From Hyphomicrobiales bacterium (GTDB taxonomy: Bacteria > Pseudomonadota > Alphaproteobacteria > Rhizobiales > Rhizobiaceae): DNA of 64,000 nt. A program made the translations under genes and the position numbers. This document shows positions 35,182 through 45,280 of this stretch, piece by piece. Location of the stretch: NCBI GenBank assembly GCA_900469955.1, contig UBYX01000022.1, positions 30,751-94,750 on the forward strand, given 5' to 3'. The notes beneath the pieces were generated by a model, which searched no databases, was not told the origin of the DNA, and saw nothing but the letters and a program-made list of their open reading frames with translations. The number at the start of each line of letters is the position of its first letter. The first letter of the stretch is position 1.

Positions 35182-37140
35182 ATGGTTAGATTAAAAGCAT
35201 TCGGCATTGCTCCTCGTATGGCTGTCGGATTTGGCTTTATACTTTTGATGATGATCGGTCTGACATTCTATTCTGTCGGTCAGGTGGAAACGATCGACAG
35301 AAACCTCGGCACGATCAATGACATAAACAGCGTCAAGCAGCGCTACGCGATCAATTACCGCGGCAGCGTTCACGACCGGGCGATCGCGATCCGGGACGTT
35401 ACGCTCGTCACATCTCCGGCTGAACGCAAGGAGGCACAGGCGCTGATCGAGAAGCTCGCCGCCTCCTACGCCGAAAACGAAAAGAAGATGGCTGAAATGG
35501 TCGCCTCCCCCGCCGGTGCGACCGCCCAAGAGAGGGCTATCCTGTCCGAGATCGCGGGCATTCAGTCCAAGACCAACCCGCTGGTTGCTGAGATCATTGC
35601 CTTGCAGGAAAAGGGCGATGGCGAAGGCGCCCGCAAGATCCTGCTCGATCAGGCCCGTCCGCTTTTCGTCGACTGGCTCGGCGCCATCAACAAGTTCATC
35701 GACTTTCAGGAAGCATCGAGCAAGTCGATTGGCGGCGACGTACGTGAGGCTGCCAGCGGGTTCGAACAACTGGCTCTGATCGCCCTCGGCATCGCCGCCG
35801 TTCTTTCGATCGTCGCAGCAATATTCACAGCCCGCTCGATCACCAGCCCCCTTTCCAGGCTGCAGGAATCCTTGCAAGCCATGGCAGACGGCAAGCTCGA
35901 AGGCGACCGGCAGCTCGAAGCCCGCGGCGATGAGATCGGCATGCTGGCACGAGCCGTGGCGGCGTTGCGCAATGCCATCTCGGCCCGCGCGGAACGGGAT
36001 GCGGATGTCGAGGCGAAACGTGCCGTCGAAGAACGTCAGAGGCTTGAACAGGATGCCGCGGAGCGCAGCACGCTTTCCAGGCAGACGGACCAGGCAGTCC
36101 AGCAGCTTGCCGGCGCCCTCCAAGCGCTCGCAGGCGGCGACCTGACCCGGCAGATCGATATCCCGTTCATCCCTTCGCTGGATACATTGAGGATCGACTA
36201 CAATGCGGCTGTCCTGCGTCTTCAGGAAGCGATGCAGAAGGTGGCGGAAAACGCCAGAGCGATCGCTGCCGGCGCACAGGAAATCCGCTCCGCATCCGAC
36301 GATCTGGCCAAGCGAACGGAACAACAGGCAGCTTCCGTCGAAGAAACGGCTGCGGCTCTCGAAGAGATCACCACGACGGTCGCCGATTCCAGCAACCGCG
36401 CGCAGGAAGCCGGCAACCTCGTGCGCATGACCAAGGAGAATGCGGAACATTCCGGCCGGGTCGTCCGCGATGCGGTCGAGGCCATGGGCAAGATCGACTC
36501 GTCCGCGGTCGAAATCGGCAACATCATCGGCGTCATCGATGAGATCGCCTTCCAGACGAACCTGCTGGCACTCAATGCCGGTGTCGAGGCAGCGCGCGCC
36601 GGTGAAGCCGGCAAGGGTTTTGCCGTCGTCGCACAGGAAGTGCGCGAACTTGCCCAGCGCTCCGCCAAGGCGGCCAAGGAGATCAAGGAACTGATCCACA
36701 CCTCAAACGACCATGTCAAAAGCGGCGTGGCGCTGGTCGGGGAAACCGGCAAGGCGCTCGAGCAGATCGTGGTTCAGGTCCAGCAGGTCAACGGCAATGT
36801 CGAAGCGATCGTCGAAGCCTCCAAGGAACAGGCAACCGGCCTCAAGGAGATCAACACGGCGGTGAACACGATGGACCAGGGTACGCAGCAGAATGCGGCC
36901 ATGGTCGAGGAAGCCACGGCGGCGGCCCACAGCCTCGCGCACGAAGCCGACGCCCTATTCCAGCTCCTCTCCCAGTTCCATATCGGTACCGGGACACCGT
37001 CGTCGCGCACGACGAAACCTGCGCTTGCATCCGCGGCAAGCCGCCCGACCGAATCGCCGGCCCGCAGGGTTGCCGCGAAAGTGATGCAGTCCTTCCAAGG
37101 CAATACTGCCGCAGCGAGCCAGAGCTGGGAAGAATTCTGA
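35182..37140 (+). CDS. Methyl-accepting chemotaxis protein with C-terminal CheR tether
   Basis: A 652-residue transducer. TM1 about 12-32, a four-helix-bundle periplasmic sensor (33-190), TM2 about 191-213, HAMP (about 212-265), a second HAMP-like segment ([14 protein letters not shown] near 321-334) and the cytoplasmic coiled coil with the conserved tip [26 protein letters not shown] (around residues 450-475). The protein ends SWEEF, which fits the xWxxF pentapeptide that binds CheR/CheB. ATG 35182 follows AGGAAAG. The ligand is unknown. A CtrA-like site upstream would suit a motility gene. Confidence 0.94.
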   Translation: MVRLKAFGIAPRMAVGFGFILLMMIGLTFYSVGQVETIDRNLGTINDINSVKQRYAINYRGSVHDRAIAIRDVTLVTSPAERKEAQALIEKLAASYAENEKKMAEMVASPAGATAQERAILSEIAGIQSKTNPLVAEIIALQEKGDGEGARKILLDQARPLFVDWLGAINKFIDFQEASSKSIGGDVREAASGFEQLALIALGIAAVLSIVAAIFTARSITSPLSRLQESLQAMADGKLEGDRQLEARGDEIGMLARAVAALRNAISARAERDADVEAKRAVEERQRLEQDAAERSTLSRQTDQAVQQLAGALQALAGGDLTRQIDIPFIPSLDTLRIDYNAAVLRLQEAMQKVAENARAIAAGAQEIRSASDDLAKRTEQQAASVEETAAALEEITTTVADSSNRAQEAGNLVRMTKENAEHSGRVVRDAVEAMGKIDSSAVEIGNIIGVIDEIAFQTNLLALNAGVEAARAGEAGKGFAVVAQEVRELAQRSAKAAKEIKELIHTSNDHVKSGVALVGETGKALEQIVVQVQQVNGNVEAIVEASKEQATGLKEINTAVNTMDQGTQQNAAMVEEATAAAHSLAHEADALFQLLSQFHIGTGTPSSRTTKPALASAASRPTESPARRVAAKVMQSFQGNTAAASQSWEEF

Positions 37141-37160
37141 CCATACCGCTGCAAGACATC

Positions 37161-37205
37161 GGCCGGGCGATAGTCGCAGTTTAAAAGAGCGACCGTCGCC
37201 CGGCC
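37161..37205. terminator. Long bidirectional stem-loop between the MCP and cyclodeaminase genes
   Basis: GGCCGGGCGA / TCGCCCGGCC, then 2-nt bulges and an inner GTCGC / GCGAC pair closing an 11-nt loop: a 15-bp stem over 45 nt between two convergent stops. No long T-run. Confidence 0.65.
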
Positions 37206-37209
37206 TTCA

Positions 37210-37833
37210 TCATTGGACAAGGTAACCATCTTCCGCGGCTTTTCGGGCTATCCTGTCGACAGCCGCATCGCGGCGGCCGAGCACGGCCTCACGCTCGCGA
37301 ACCAAGTCGTCGCGGGCATCGGAGAGCCGCTCGGCTTTCAGATTGATATCCGCGGTGGCGAGAACGCCGAGGAAGGCACCATTCAAAAGCACAGCTCCCG
37401 CGTAAAGATCGCTCAGCACGTCCGGCCGGATTGCCGCGGAGATGTCGGCAGCCGCTTCAAGGCATTCAACCAGCAGGATAGCGGAGGAAAGCGGCGTCTC
37501 TGCCGCCCGAAGACCTGCCTCCGTCAACGCCGCTTCCCGCTTCGACAGCTGATCGGGCTCATCCCTGGGCAGCTTCAGAGCAGCGACATATTCATTGAAG
37601 GCATCGACATCCGCCCTTGCTGATTGCTTGAGGCCGTCGGCAAGCTCGTCCACCCGGCTGATGATGTCGGCCACGACCGCGTTGTCCTCAGACCGGGTGA
37701 TTTCCGCAGCCATGCGGATGAGGGATAGACCGATCAAACCAGACAATAGCGCGGCGGCGCCTCCGCCGAGCGGCGGAGAACGCCTGCCCATCGCCGAAAG
37801 AACCGCCGAAACACGCTCGTTGAACATTTCCAT
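37210..37833 (-). CDS. Cyclodeaminase/cyclohydrolase family protein (FTCD C-terminal-like)
   Basis: A 207-residue helical protein: SPPLGGGAAALLSGLIGLSLIRMAAEIT at residues 19-46 (the family GGGxxAA segment that shapes the folate site), helices through 50-110, and SDLYAGAVLLNGAFLGVLATADIN near 142-165. Related to formiminotetrahydrofolate cyclodeaminase and FchA; no partner transferase is nearby, so its substrate is open. The exact EcfG promoter upstream is unexpected for a folate enzyme. Confidence 0.85.
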   Translation of the reverse strand: MEMFNERVSAVLSAMGRRSPPLGGGAAALLSGLIGLSLIRMAAEITRSEDNAVVADIISRVDELADGLKQSARADVDAFNEYVAALKLPRDEPDQLSKREAALTEAGLRAAETPLSSAILLVECLEAAADISAAIRPDVLSDLYAGAVLLNGAFLGVLATADINLKAERLSDARDDLVREREAVLGRRDAAVDRIARKAAEDGYLVQ

Positions 37834-37862
37834 GGTCTTGCGTCCGCCTGCTGCCCGCTTTC

Positions 37863-37887
37863 AACGCCGCTCAGCCGGACCTGTTCC
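37863..37887 (-). promoter_or_regulatory. EcfG-type promoter for the cyclodeaminase-like gene
   Basis: Minus strand GGAAC (37883-37887), 16-bp spacer, CGTT (37863-37866); exact consensus, 30 nt before the ATG. Confidence 0.7.
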
Positions 37888-38002
37888 GTTTGGCGGAGCA
37901 CATACCCTTGGCCGTCGATCCCTGAAAAAAGAACCTGTTTATCCCGATCAGGACGGACAGAATGAGGTGCAAATTCACCCTGGATGCTCTAAGTACGCAG
38001 GC

Positions 38003-38161
38003 ATGTCCGACAATATCATCAAGTTCCAGCGCCCGCCCAAACCGAAGCCGCCGCGGCAGACGCCGCCATGGCTGAAGCGCGTGCTTATCGGCCTCGGGGT
38101 CGCCGCTTTCTTCATCGCAGCCTTCGCCTATTTCTCGCTGACAGGCCAGGCGCGTCCCTAA
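38003..38161 (+). CDS. 52-aa membrane-anchored small protein upstream of glmM
   Basis: A short protein beginning MSDNIIKFQRPPKPKPPRQTP, so a Pro/Lys-rich cytoplasmic head, then one membrane helix (about 26-46, VLIGLGVAAFFIAAFAYFSL). The proline/basic head plus single helix is typical of a conserved rhizobial small protein; function unknown. It ends at a bidirectional terminator shared with glmM. Confidence 0.75.
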   Translation: MSDNIIKFQRPPKPKPPRQTPPWLKRVLIGLGVAAFFIAAFAYFSLTGQARP

Positions 38162-38183
38162 GACAACCCATTCCACGAAACAA

Positions 38184-38209
38184 AAAAGCCGGCATCGCTG
38201 CCGGCTTTT
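38184..38209. terminator. Bidirectional terminator between the 52-aa gene and glmM
   Basis: AAAAGCCGGC-atcgct-GCCGGCTTTT: a 6-bp GC stem extended by A/T tracts on both sides, serving both convergent genes. Confidence 0.85.
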
Positions 38210-38227
38210 CAATCGGAACTGTGAACC

Positions 38228-39580
38228 TCAGGCGACAGTGCGCGCGTTGGCGATGACGCCGACGAGACCTTCCACGACCCGTTCGATCTGCGCCCGGTCG
38301 TCGCCTTCCGCCATCACGCGGATCAGCGGCTCGGTGCCGGAAGGACGGATGACGAGGCGACCCTTTGAGGCAAGCTCGGCTTCCGCATCGGCGATGGCCT
38401 GACGGACGATGATATCCTCCAGCGGCTTGCCGCCCTGGAAGCGGACATTCTTCAGAAGCTGCGGCACCGGCTCGAATCGGCGGCAGACCTCGCTCACCGG
38501 CCGGCCGAGGCGTTTTACCCGCGCGAGAATTTGAAGAGCGGCAACAAGGCCGTCGCCGGTCGTGCCGAAGTCCGACAGGACGATGTGGCCGGACTGCTCG
38601 CCGCCCACGTTGAAATCGTTGTGGCGCATATGCTCGACCACGTAGCGGTCGCCGACTTTGGTGCGGGCAAGCTCGAGGCCCTTGCCCTTGAGGAAGCGCT
38701 CGAGACCGAGATTGGACATGACGGTCGCGACGATGCCGCCTCCCCTCAGCTTTTCCTCCTCCGCCCAGCTCTCGCCGATCACCGCCATCAGCTGGTCGCC
38801 ATCGACGATCTCGCCGCACTCGTCGACGATGATCACCCGGTCGGCGTCGCCGTCGAGGGCGATGCCGATATCGGCGCGCACCTCATGCACCTTCTTCTGA
38901 AGCGCCTCCGGGCTCGTCGAACCGCAGTCCAGGTTGATGTTCATGCCGTTCGGCTCGTTGCCGATCGTCACCACCTCGGCCCCCAGTTCCCAGAGTGCGA
39001 GCGGAGCCACCTTGTAGGCCGCACCGTTGGCGCAATCGATCGCCACTCTCAGCCCCTGCAATGTGACGTCGCGGGGCAGCGTGCGCTTGGCATGTTCGAT
39101 ATAGCGGTAGATATCACCCTCGACGCGCTTGGCCCGGCCGATATCGGCGGACTTGGCAAGCTGGGCGTGGAGGTCGCTGTCGAGCAGATCCTCGATACGT
39201 ATCTCCAGTTCATCGGAAAGCTTGTAGCCATCCGGGCCGAAGAGCTTGATCCCGTTGTCCTGGTAAGGATTGTGCGAGGCCGAAATCATGACGCCCACGT
39301 CGGCGCGCAGCGAGCGGGTCAGCATGGCGACCGCCGGTGTCGGGATCGGGCCGAGCAGGAAGACGTCCAGACCGGCAGCGGTAAAACCCGCCACCAGGGC
39401 GTTTTCCAGCATGTAGCCGGAAAGACGCGTATCCTTGCCGATCACCACGCGGTGGCGGTGGTTGCCGTTGCGAAAGATGGTGCCGACAGCAATGCCGACG
39501 CGCATCGCCAGATCCGGCGTCATCGGAAAGATGTTGGACTGCCCGCGAATGCCATCAGTGCCAAAATAGCGGCGTGTCAT
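38228..39580 (-). CDS. glmM: Phosphoglucosamine mutase
   Basis: A 450-residue phosphohexomutase that makes glucosamine-1-phosphate for peptidoglycan and [11 protein letters not shown] near the start, the phospho-serine S102 in ISASHNP, metal loop DGDADRV, sugar-binding GGEQSGH, and phosphate-binding [14 protein letters not shown] 39580 is chosen at [10 protein letters not shown]; upstream reading adds no family sequence. It lies downstream of ftsH on the same strand, as in other rhizobia, but ftsH has its own terminator. Confidence 0.95.
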   Translation of the reverse strand: MTRRYFGTDGIRGQSNIFPMTPDLAMRVGIAVGTIFRNGNHRHRVVIGKDTRLSGYMLENALVAGFTAAGLDVFLLGPIPTPAVAMLTRSLRADVGVMISASHNPYQDNGIKLFGPDGYKLSDELEIRIEDLLDSDLHAQLAKSADIGRAKRVEGDIYRYIEHAKRTLPRDVTLQGLRVAIDCANGAAYKVAPLALWELGAEVVTIGNEPNGMNINLDCGSTSPEALQKKVHEVRADIGIALDGDADRVIIVDECGEIVDGDQLMAVIGESWAEEEKLRGGGIVATVMSNLGLERFLKGKGLELARTKVGDRYVVEHMRHNDFNVGGEQSGHIVLSDFGTTGDGLVAALQILARVKRLGRPVSEVCRRFEPVPQLLKNVRFQGGKPLEDIIVRQAIADAEAELASKGRLVIRPSGTEPLIRVMAEGDDRAQIERVVEGLVGVIANARTVA

Positions 39581-39872
39581 ATAAGCTCCTTGTCGTCGCC
39601 CCTCGTGTGTGGCGCGGTCTGCCGCACAACCCTTCGAACTCGATCCAGAGGAAGGGACTATGCGCAAATCCAAAATCTTACAGCATCCCTTGCGTATCGG
39701 AAATGACGCACATCGCTGCAGCGGGATGCCACCCTCGGGTTCTGTTGAGGGCCAGCCCGGCCTTCATCAGTTGGCTCATGCCACAGTTCCCAGGTGCAAG
39801 CACATAAATTAGCGTCAAAATCGCATATATCCCGTTACTAAGGGGTTATGGGTCGCATCGCCGGCAAAACAA
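39581..39872. other. Intergenic region between ftsH and glmM
   Basis: About 290 bp without a supported gene. It must contain the glmM promoter and leader because ftsH ends at a strong terminator. No riboswitch or ribozyme fold was recognised. Short open frames here lack ribosome sites and protein-like composition. Confidence 0.5.
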
Positions 39873-39902
39873 AAGCCGCTGCGGAGCTGCCCGCAGCGGC
39901 TT
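39873..39902 (-). terminator. Terminator of ftsH
   Basis: AAGCCGCTGCGG / CCGCAGCGGCTT, 12-bp perfect stem, 6-nt loop, followed on the minus strand by TTTGTTTTGCC. Confidence 0.9.
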
Positions 39903-39924
39903 CTTCTGTCCGAAGACCTTGCTT

Positions 39925-41859
39925 TCAATGAGGCTGAGGTTCAAGCCCGCTTTCCGGCTCTCCGCCCTTCGGCTCATCCTTCTTGGAGCCGGTGGCGGGT
40001 ACCGCCGAGCCGCGGGCCGGCGGCGCGTCGTCGCCAAGATCCCGCGAAGGTTTGTGCCCTTTGAGCAGCGCCTTGATCTCCTCGCCGGACATCGTCTCGT
40101 ATTCGAGCAGGCCCTCTGCGAGCGTCACGAACTCCTCGTGCTTTTCCGTCAGAATGCGGCGGGCCTCCGTATAGGCCTCGTCGATCAGACGGCGAACTTC
40201 CGTATCGATCTTCTGCGCAGTCGATTCCGATACGTTTCTCGTTTGCGAGACGGAGTGGCCGAGGAAGACTTCCTGCTGGTTTTCGCCATAGGCGACCTGA
40301 CCGAGCACATCGGAGAAGCCCCACTGCGTGACCATCGCGCGGGCGAGCTTGGTGGCCTGTTCGATGTCGGAGGACGCGCCGGAGGTGATGTTCTCCTTGC
40401 CGAAGGTCAGCTCCTCTGCAACACGCCCGCCCATCATGATGACCAGACGCGACACCATCCACTTGTAGCTCATCGAATAGCGGTCGCCCTCCGGAAGCTG
40501 CATGACCATGCCGAGCGCACGGCCGCGAGGAATGATCGTCGCCTTGTGCAGCGGATCGGCGACCGGCACGTTGAGTGCGGTGATCGCATGGCCGGCCTCG
40601 TGATAAGCGGTGAGCTTCTTCTCCGCCTCGGTCATGGCCGAGGAGCGGCGCTCGGCGCCCATCATGATCTTGTCCTTGGCGTCTTCGAACTCGCTCATGG
40701 TGACGAGGCGCTTGTTGCGGCGCGCCGCCATCAGGGCTGCTTCGTTGACGAGGTTCATGAGGTCGGCACCTGAGAAACCGGGCGTACCGCGGGCAAGAAC
40801 CTTGAGGTCGACATTCGGCGCCAGCGGCACGTTGCGGGCATGCACCTTCAGAATGCGCTCGCGGCCGATGATGTCCGGGTTCGGCACGACGACCTGACGG
40901 TCGAAGCGGCCGGGACGCAGGAGCGCCGGGTCGAGAACGTCGGGGCGGTTGGTGGCAGCGATCAGGATGATGCCTTCATTGGCTTCGAAGCCGTCCATCT
41001 CGACGAGCAACTGGTTGAGCGTCTGCTCGCGTTCGTCATTACCGCCGCCGAGGCCGGCGCCGCGATGACGACCGACCGCGTCGATTTCGTCGATGAAGAT
41101 AATGCAGGGCGCGTTCTTCTTGGCCTGTTCGAACATGTCACGGACGCGGCTTGCACCGACGCCGACGAACATTTCGACGAAATCCGAACCGGAAATGGTG
41201 AAGAAGGGCACATTCGCTTCGCCGGCAATGGCGCGCGCGAGCAGCGTCTTACCGGTACCGGGCGGACCAACCAGCAGTACGCCGCGCGGAATACGGCCGC
41301 CAAGCCGCTGGAATTTCTGCGGATCGCGCAGGAATTCGACGATTTCCTCGAGATCCTGCTTGGCTTCGTCCACGCCGGCGACGTCTTCGAAGGTCACGCG
41401 CCCATGCGCTTCTGTCAGAAGCTTGGCCTTGGACTTGCCAAAGCCCATCGCGCCGCGCGATCCGCCCTGCATCTGCCGCATGAAGAAGAGCCAGACGCCG
41501 AGGATCAGAAGCATCGGCAAAAGCGTACCGATATAGCTCAAGAAACCGGAAGACCCGTCCGTTTCCGGGCGGGCCACGATGGTGACGTTCTTGGCCTGCA
41601 GCTTCTCCATCAACGAATCATCGATGACTGGCGAATAGGTCTGAAACCCCGAGCCGCTTTCCGTGTAGGTGCCCATCACCCGGTTTCCCGTAACGACGAC
41701 ATCCCGCACTCGCCCCGAATCCACATCCCGCAGAAACTGCGAATACGGAACCTCTCGCGAGTTGGTCTGTGTCGGTGCCGTCTGGAACATGCTGAACAAT
41801 GCGACCAGCAGGAGGGCTATGATGACCCAGAGGGCGATATTGCGAATGTTTGGGTTCAT
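39925..41859 (-). CDS. ftsH: ATP-dependent zinc metalloprotease FtsH
   Basis: A 644-residue membrane AAA+ protease that degrades misfolded membrane proteins and regulators such as LpxC and RpoH. TM1 near 8-25, periplasmic domain, TM2 near 100-120, Walker A GPPGTGKT, Walker [19 protein letters not shown] region, zinc motif HEAGHA, and a Pro/Gly/Glu-rich C-terminal tail. The start (MNPNIRN) is at 41859 after GGGGAG. The next gene upstream is tilS, 104 bp away, the usual rhizobial order. Confidence 0.96.
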   Translation of the reverse strand: MNPNIRNIALWVIIALLLVALFSMFQTAPTQTNSREVPYSQFLRDVDSGRVRDVVVTGNRVMGTYTESGSGFQTYSPVIDDSLMEKLQAKNVTIVARPETDGSSGFLSYIGTLLPMLLILGVWLFFMRQMQGGSRGAMGFGKSKAKLLTEAHGRVTFEDVAGVDEAKQDLEEIVEFLRDPQKFQRLGGRIPRGVLLVGPPGTGKTLLARAIAGEANVPFFTISGSDFVEMFVGVGASRVRDMFEQAKKNAPCIIFIDEIDAVGRHRGAGLGGGNDEREQTLNQLLVEMDGFEANEGIILIAATNRPDVLDPALLRPGRFDRQVVVPNPDIIGRERILKVHARNVPLAPNVDLKVLARGTPGFSGADLMNLVNEAALMAARRNKRLVTMSEFEDAKDKIMMGAERRSSAMTEAEKKLTAYHEAGHAITALNVPVADPLHKATIIPRGRALGMVMQLPEGDRYSMSYKWMVSRLVIMMGGRVAEELTFGKENITSGASSDIEQATKLARAMVTQWGFSDVLGQVAYGENQQEVFLGHSVSQTRNVSESTAQKIDTEVRRLIDEAYTEARRILTEKHEEFVTLAEGLLEYETMSGEEIKALLKGHKPSRDLGDDAPPARGSAVPATGSKKDEPKGGEPESGLEPQPH

Positions 41860-41963
41860 TGAACTCCCCGGACTGTGACGGCCCACTTCTAAGGCGGCCG
41901 CCTTGCTTGCCGCATAACATAGGGTTGCGGGAAGTCCTTGCCAAGGCGAACTGGAGCCGCCAC

Positions 41964-43349
41964 CTAGCTTTTCCGCGCAGAATCCTTAACTGGCAGCAGG
42001 GGAAAAACGTCGCATCCGAGCAAAACCGCAATTTCACTGCCGAGATTAAGATCAAACTGCGGCAAAAAACGGTCAAAGGGTGCAAGCACCGGCTCGACAT
42101 CTATGCCCGCTGCAGATGTCTTTTCGGACAAACTGGCAGCAATAACCCCATTGCTTTCGACGGCAGGGAAAGGCACGCCCCCTTCGATATGCGGCATGAC
42201 CGAGACGGCCCGCATGGCGATGGCAGGCGGCACATCGGGAAACAAGGCACTTGCCTCCTCCCGGTCCGGTGCGGTCGCGCCGACAACGATGTCGCTAGCG
42301 CTGCGGTTGCCGATTCGGTAGCGCCCGTCCCATGTACCGGTCTCACCCGGCGCAATATGAAGCGGCAGCATGCCGCGGTTTTCGCGAACAAGATAAAGGC
42401 CGTCCCGACGAAGATCGAAGATCACCCTCCCGGCCGTCACGCGCCCCGGCTGCCCGCTCTCGACGAAGGCCATGACCCGCTCCAGACTGTCGGCGCCGAG
42501 TGCGTGTGTTCTGCCTCCCAATACCGCGGCGAGCAGGGAGAGCGCGTGTCGGCGCGAAGCCGCCCCCGTCTTCAACCCTTCCGGTGAGAGCCGGGCCAGC
42601 ACCCCATGCCGGATCGTCACATGATCGCGCAGGAACATGGCGGCGGCATCCGACAAGCTGGTTCGACTTTCCACCGCCCGCAACCACTGTCCCGGATCGA
42701 AAGATCCCTGCTCCGTCAGCTTTCCACGCACCCTCACCCGCTCATAGCGGGGATCGAGATTGCTGGGATCTTCGATCCACCCCTGGCCTTGCGACGCAAG
42801 CCAGGCGCGAATGTCGACGCGGCGGGTCCTGAGGAAGGGACGAACCAGCCAGCGCCGTCGATCGAGAAGCACCGCTTCCGCCATGCCCGCAAGGCCCGGC
42901 CGGTGCTCGGCCTCGCTGCGGGCAGCCCGCATCGCCACCGTCTCGGCTTGGTCGTCAAGTGTGTGACCGGTAAGGATGGCAGTGGCGTTTACCTCATCCG
43001 CAACCTCCATCAGGAGGCGGTAACGCGCCTCACGCGCGGCGGCAGAAATTCCGGTAGCGGGTTTGGCGCCCTCCCAGCGCCGCGTGAAATGCGGGATTCC
43101 GAGATCCGCACAAAGGGCCGCCACCGCCTTTGCCTCATCGGCCGATTCCGGCCGGAGGGCGTGGTCCACGGTCGCGGCGAAAAGCGAAACGCCGCTATTA
43201 TCGCGATGGGCTTTTGAAAGGTTGACGAGGAGACCGGTCGAATCGCTGCCACCCGAAACGGCGACGAGAAGGCGGGCCGGCCTGACAAGGTCGCGATAAA
43301 GACGCTGGACCGCCTCGTCCGGAGACAGCATAAGGGCTGCGGCAGCCAC
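41964..43349 (-). CDS. tilS: tRNA(Ile)-lysidine synthase
   Basis: A 461-residue enzyme that converts C34 of tRNA-Ile(CAU) to lysidine. PP-loop VSGGSDSTG at residues 31-39, the TILS motifs [15 protein letters not shown] and [12 protein letters not shown], then an expanded C-terminal region. It starts 11 bp after cpoB and shares its operon. Confidence 0.93.
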   Translation of the reverse strand: MAAAALMLSPDEAVQRLYRDLVRPARLLVAVSGGSDSTGLLVNLSKAHRDNSGVSLFAATVDHALRPESADEAKAVAALCADLGIPHFTRRWEGAKPATGISAAAREARYRLLMEVADEVNATAILTGHTLDDQAETVAMRAARSEAEHRPGLAGMAEAVLLDRRRWLVRPFLRTRRVDIRAWLASQGQGWIEDPSNLDPRYERVRVRGKLTEQGSFDPGQWLRAVESRTSLSDAAAMFLRDHVTIRHGVLARLSPEGLKTGAASRRHALSLLAAVLGGRTHALGADSLERVMAFVESGQPGRVTAGRVIFDLRRDGLYLVRENRGMLPLHIAPGETGTWDGRYRIGNRSASDIVVGATAPDREEASALFPDVPPAIAMRAVSVMPHIEGGVPFPAVESNGVIAASLSEKTSAAGIDVEPVLAPFDRFLPQFDLNLGSEIAVLLGCDVFPLLPVKDSARKS

Positions 43350-43360
43350 GGAGGGCGCCG

Positions 43361-44395
43361 TCAGCTGCAGCGCAGCCGCTTCTGTTCGCTGCCGACCTTG
43401 GCGAGCACCGCCTTGGATGCGCTCGGATAGCGCTTCGGCACTTCGCGGAGCGTTGCACAGGCGGTTTCGGTGTTGTCGAGGGCGGCGAGCGACATGCCGA
43501 GCTTCAGCAGCATTTCAGGCGCCTTCGCCGACTTGCCGTAGCTCTGGTGGGCGTTCAGGAACGTCTTTGCCGCTTCGTTGTATTTTTCCTGCGAATACTG
43601 GGCTTCACCGAGCCAGAAATTCGCGTCGGCGATGCGCCCACCCTTCGGATAGGCCTGGATATAGGCCGAAAATTCCTTTTCCGCGAGGGTATAGTCGCCG
43701 GACAGGACGTGGTTGTAGGCGATCTGATAGGCGTCGTTCTCGTTGCCGAGCGAAGCGGTCTGCTGCGGGTCAGGCCGGCCTGGAGTAGCGGTTTTGCCGG
43801 GCAGCGCGGGACCGGGGTCGACACCCGGAAGCCCTGCCGCATTGCTGCGGTCGTTGCGGGTCGCACCGCGCGGGTTGCCGTTCTGGTCGAAGTCGATGGA
43901 GCCGAGCGTGGTAGGCGGCGGCGCCGTCCGGCTGTCGCCCTGCTGCTGGCCGATATCGCCATCGGAAGGCGATCCGATGATGCGGGCCACGTCATCCGAG
44001 GATTGAGCGGGAGGAGCGGCTTGTGTCGGAGGAGCACGGTTGGACGCCACGGCCGGTCCCCCGGCCGTGGTATCAGCTTCGCTTCTCTTCTTCTTTTCCA
44101 GGTCCTGGAAGCGGAATTCGTTGTCTTCCTGCGTCTTGCGCAGTTGCTCCTGCATCTGCAGCAGCTGAAAACTCATTTCCTCGATCCGGCCGTTCAGTTG
44201 CCGGACTTCTTCCTGGAGTTGCTGAATACGGACCGCTTCATTGGCCTGTGCAAGAACAACCGGCGGATTATCCGCCCGCGGCTGTTCTGCAGCAGACTGG
44301 CTGCTGCCCTGGAAGAGTTTCGGCAGCGAGAAGGCGCCAGCCGAACCGCTTGTTGCCATAAGCCCCAGCATCGCTGCCAAGACAAGTTTCTTCAT
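43361..44395 (-). CDS. cpoB: Cell division coordinator CpoB / Tol-Pal system protein YbgF
   Basis: A 344-residue periplasmic protein. Signal peptide about 1-21, a coiled coil (IQQLQEEVRQLNGRIEEMSFQLLQMQEQL, residues about 57-86), a Pro/Gln-rich linker (100-215) and a TPR domain (about 220-344: AYQIAYNHVLSGDYTLAEKEF, GKSAKAPEMLLKLGMSLAAL). In E. coli CpoB links Tol-Pal with peptidoglycan synthesis. It is separated from pal by a strong terminator and so likely has its own promoter. Confidence 0.93.
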   Translation of the reverse strand: MKKLVLAAMLGLMATSGSAGAFSLPKLFQGSSQSAAEQPRADNPPVVLAQANEAVRIQQLQEEVRQLNGRIEEMSFQLLQMQEQLRKTQEDNEFRFQDLEKKKRSEADTTAGGPAVASNRAPPTQAAPPAQSSDDVARIIGSPSDGDIGQQQGDSRTAPPPTTLGSIDFDQNGNPRGATRNDRSNAAGLPGVDPGPALPGKTATPGRPDPQQTASLGNENDAYQIAYNHVLSGDYTLAEKEFSAYIQAYPKGGRIADANFWLGEAQYSQEKYNEAAKTFLNAHQSYGKSAKAPEMLLKLGMSLAALDNTETACATLREVPKRYPSASKAVLAKVGSEQKRLRCS

Positions 44396-44523
44396 GAGTG
44401 TTCGTCCTGCTCTTTAGTGTGCGCCGATATGGCGCGAGGGGAGATTTTTCCAACTGCCGCCAAAAAGCAACCAAGCCCGCAGTCAAAAATCCCGGAAATC
44501 AGGGCCAAACTATGGAAAAAACA

Positions 44524-44550
44524 AAAAGGCGGCTTGGAAAGCCGCCTTTT
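44524..44550 (-). terminator. Terminator of pal
   Basis: AAAAGGCGGCTT / AAGCCGCCTTTT, 12-bp stem, 3-nt loop, with TTTTTGTTTTTT following on the minus strand. It separates pal from cpoB. Confidence 0.9.
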
Positions 44551-44571
44551 ATTCTTGAGCTGTGGCTCAGA

Positions 44572-45105
44572 TCACATACCGGCGCCGCCGAGAACCGTCA
44601 CTGCACGACGATTTTGCGACCAGCAGGAGATGTCGTCGCAGACGGCGACCGGGCGTTCCTTGCCGAAGGAGATCGTCTTCATGCGATTCGCCGGTACGCC
44701 GCGGGAGGCGAGATATTCCTTGGTGGCGGCAGCACGACGTGCGCCGAGAGCAAGGTTGTACTCGCGGGTGCCGCGTTCGTCGGCATGGCCTTCGACGGTG
44801 ATCGCGTAGTTCGGATAACGCTGCAGCCACTGGGCCTGACGGTCGAGGGTCTGCTGGGCGTCGGCGCGGATCGAGGTCGAGTCGGTGTCGAAGAAGATGC
44901 GGTCGCCGACATTGACGGTGAAGTCCTGGCTCGAGCCGGGCGTTGCCGCGCCAGCGCCACCAAGGCCGAGCTCGCCGGCGCTGTTCGGCAGGTTCTTCTT
45001 GTTGGCGCAGCCGGCAAGAGCAAGCGCGAGCGTCAGAGCGATGACGGCGGGGTTGCGAGCGAGGGTCTGCATGCGGCTCATCGCCGAAATTTCAATGCGG
45101 CTCAT
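44572..45105 (-). CDS. pal: Peptidoglycan-associated lipoprotein
   Basis: A 177-residue outer-membrane lipoprotein. Lipobox ALALAGC with Cys at 33, a short Gly-rich linker, then the OmpA-like peptidoglycan-binding domain: VGDRIFFDTDSTSI, EGHADERGTREYNLALGARRA (the conserved D and R that bind diaminopimelate), and KTISFGKERPVAVCDD. The start MSRIEI is at 45105, after AGGAGAG. A palindromic region lies in the 175 bp upstream. Confidence 0.95.
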   Translation of the reverse strand: MSRIEISAMSRMQTLARNPAVIALTLALALAGCANKKNLPNSAGELGLGGAGAATPGSSQDFTVNVGDRIFFDTDSTSIRADAQQTLDRQAQWLQRYPNYAITVEGHADERGTREYNLALGARRAAATKEYLASRGVPANRMKTISFGKERPVAVCDDISCWSQNRRAVTVLGGAGM

Positions 45106-45162
45106 GGCCGGTCTCTCCTTGATCACTAATTATCAGAGTTGCCAGACTCTAACCGGGCTCGG

Positions 45163-45190
45163 TTAACCATGATCAAACACTTATGGTTAA
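45163..45190. repeat. Inverted repeat upstream of pal
   Basis: TTAACCAT-N12-ATGGTTAA, perfect 8-bp arms; a nested TAACC-N6-GGTTA (45150-45165) shares its left arm. It lies 58-85 bp before pal, in the tolB-pal gap. Candidate operator; the protein is unknown. Confidence 0.5.
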
Positions 45191-45240
45191 CGAAATATTC
45201 CGATGTCCCTTATTTGGCCCTTTCTCAACAGAATAGGGCG

Positions 45241-45268
45241 GGAAAGAGGCGGAAAGCCGCCTCTTTCC
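45241..45268 (-). terminator. Stem-loop after tolB
   Basis: GGAAAGAGGCGG / CCGCCTCTTTCC, 12-bp stem, 4-nt loop, 13 nt past the tolB stop. The downstream T-tract is poor. Confidence 0.7.
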
Positions 45269-45280
45269 TGTTAACTGCCG

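Noticed and set aside
39609..39812. 67-codon frame in the ftsH-glmM gap
   Set aside because: No ribosome site, low-complexity composition and no recognisable family.
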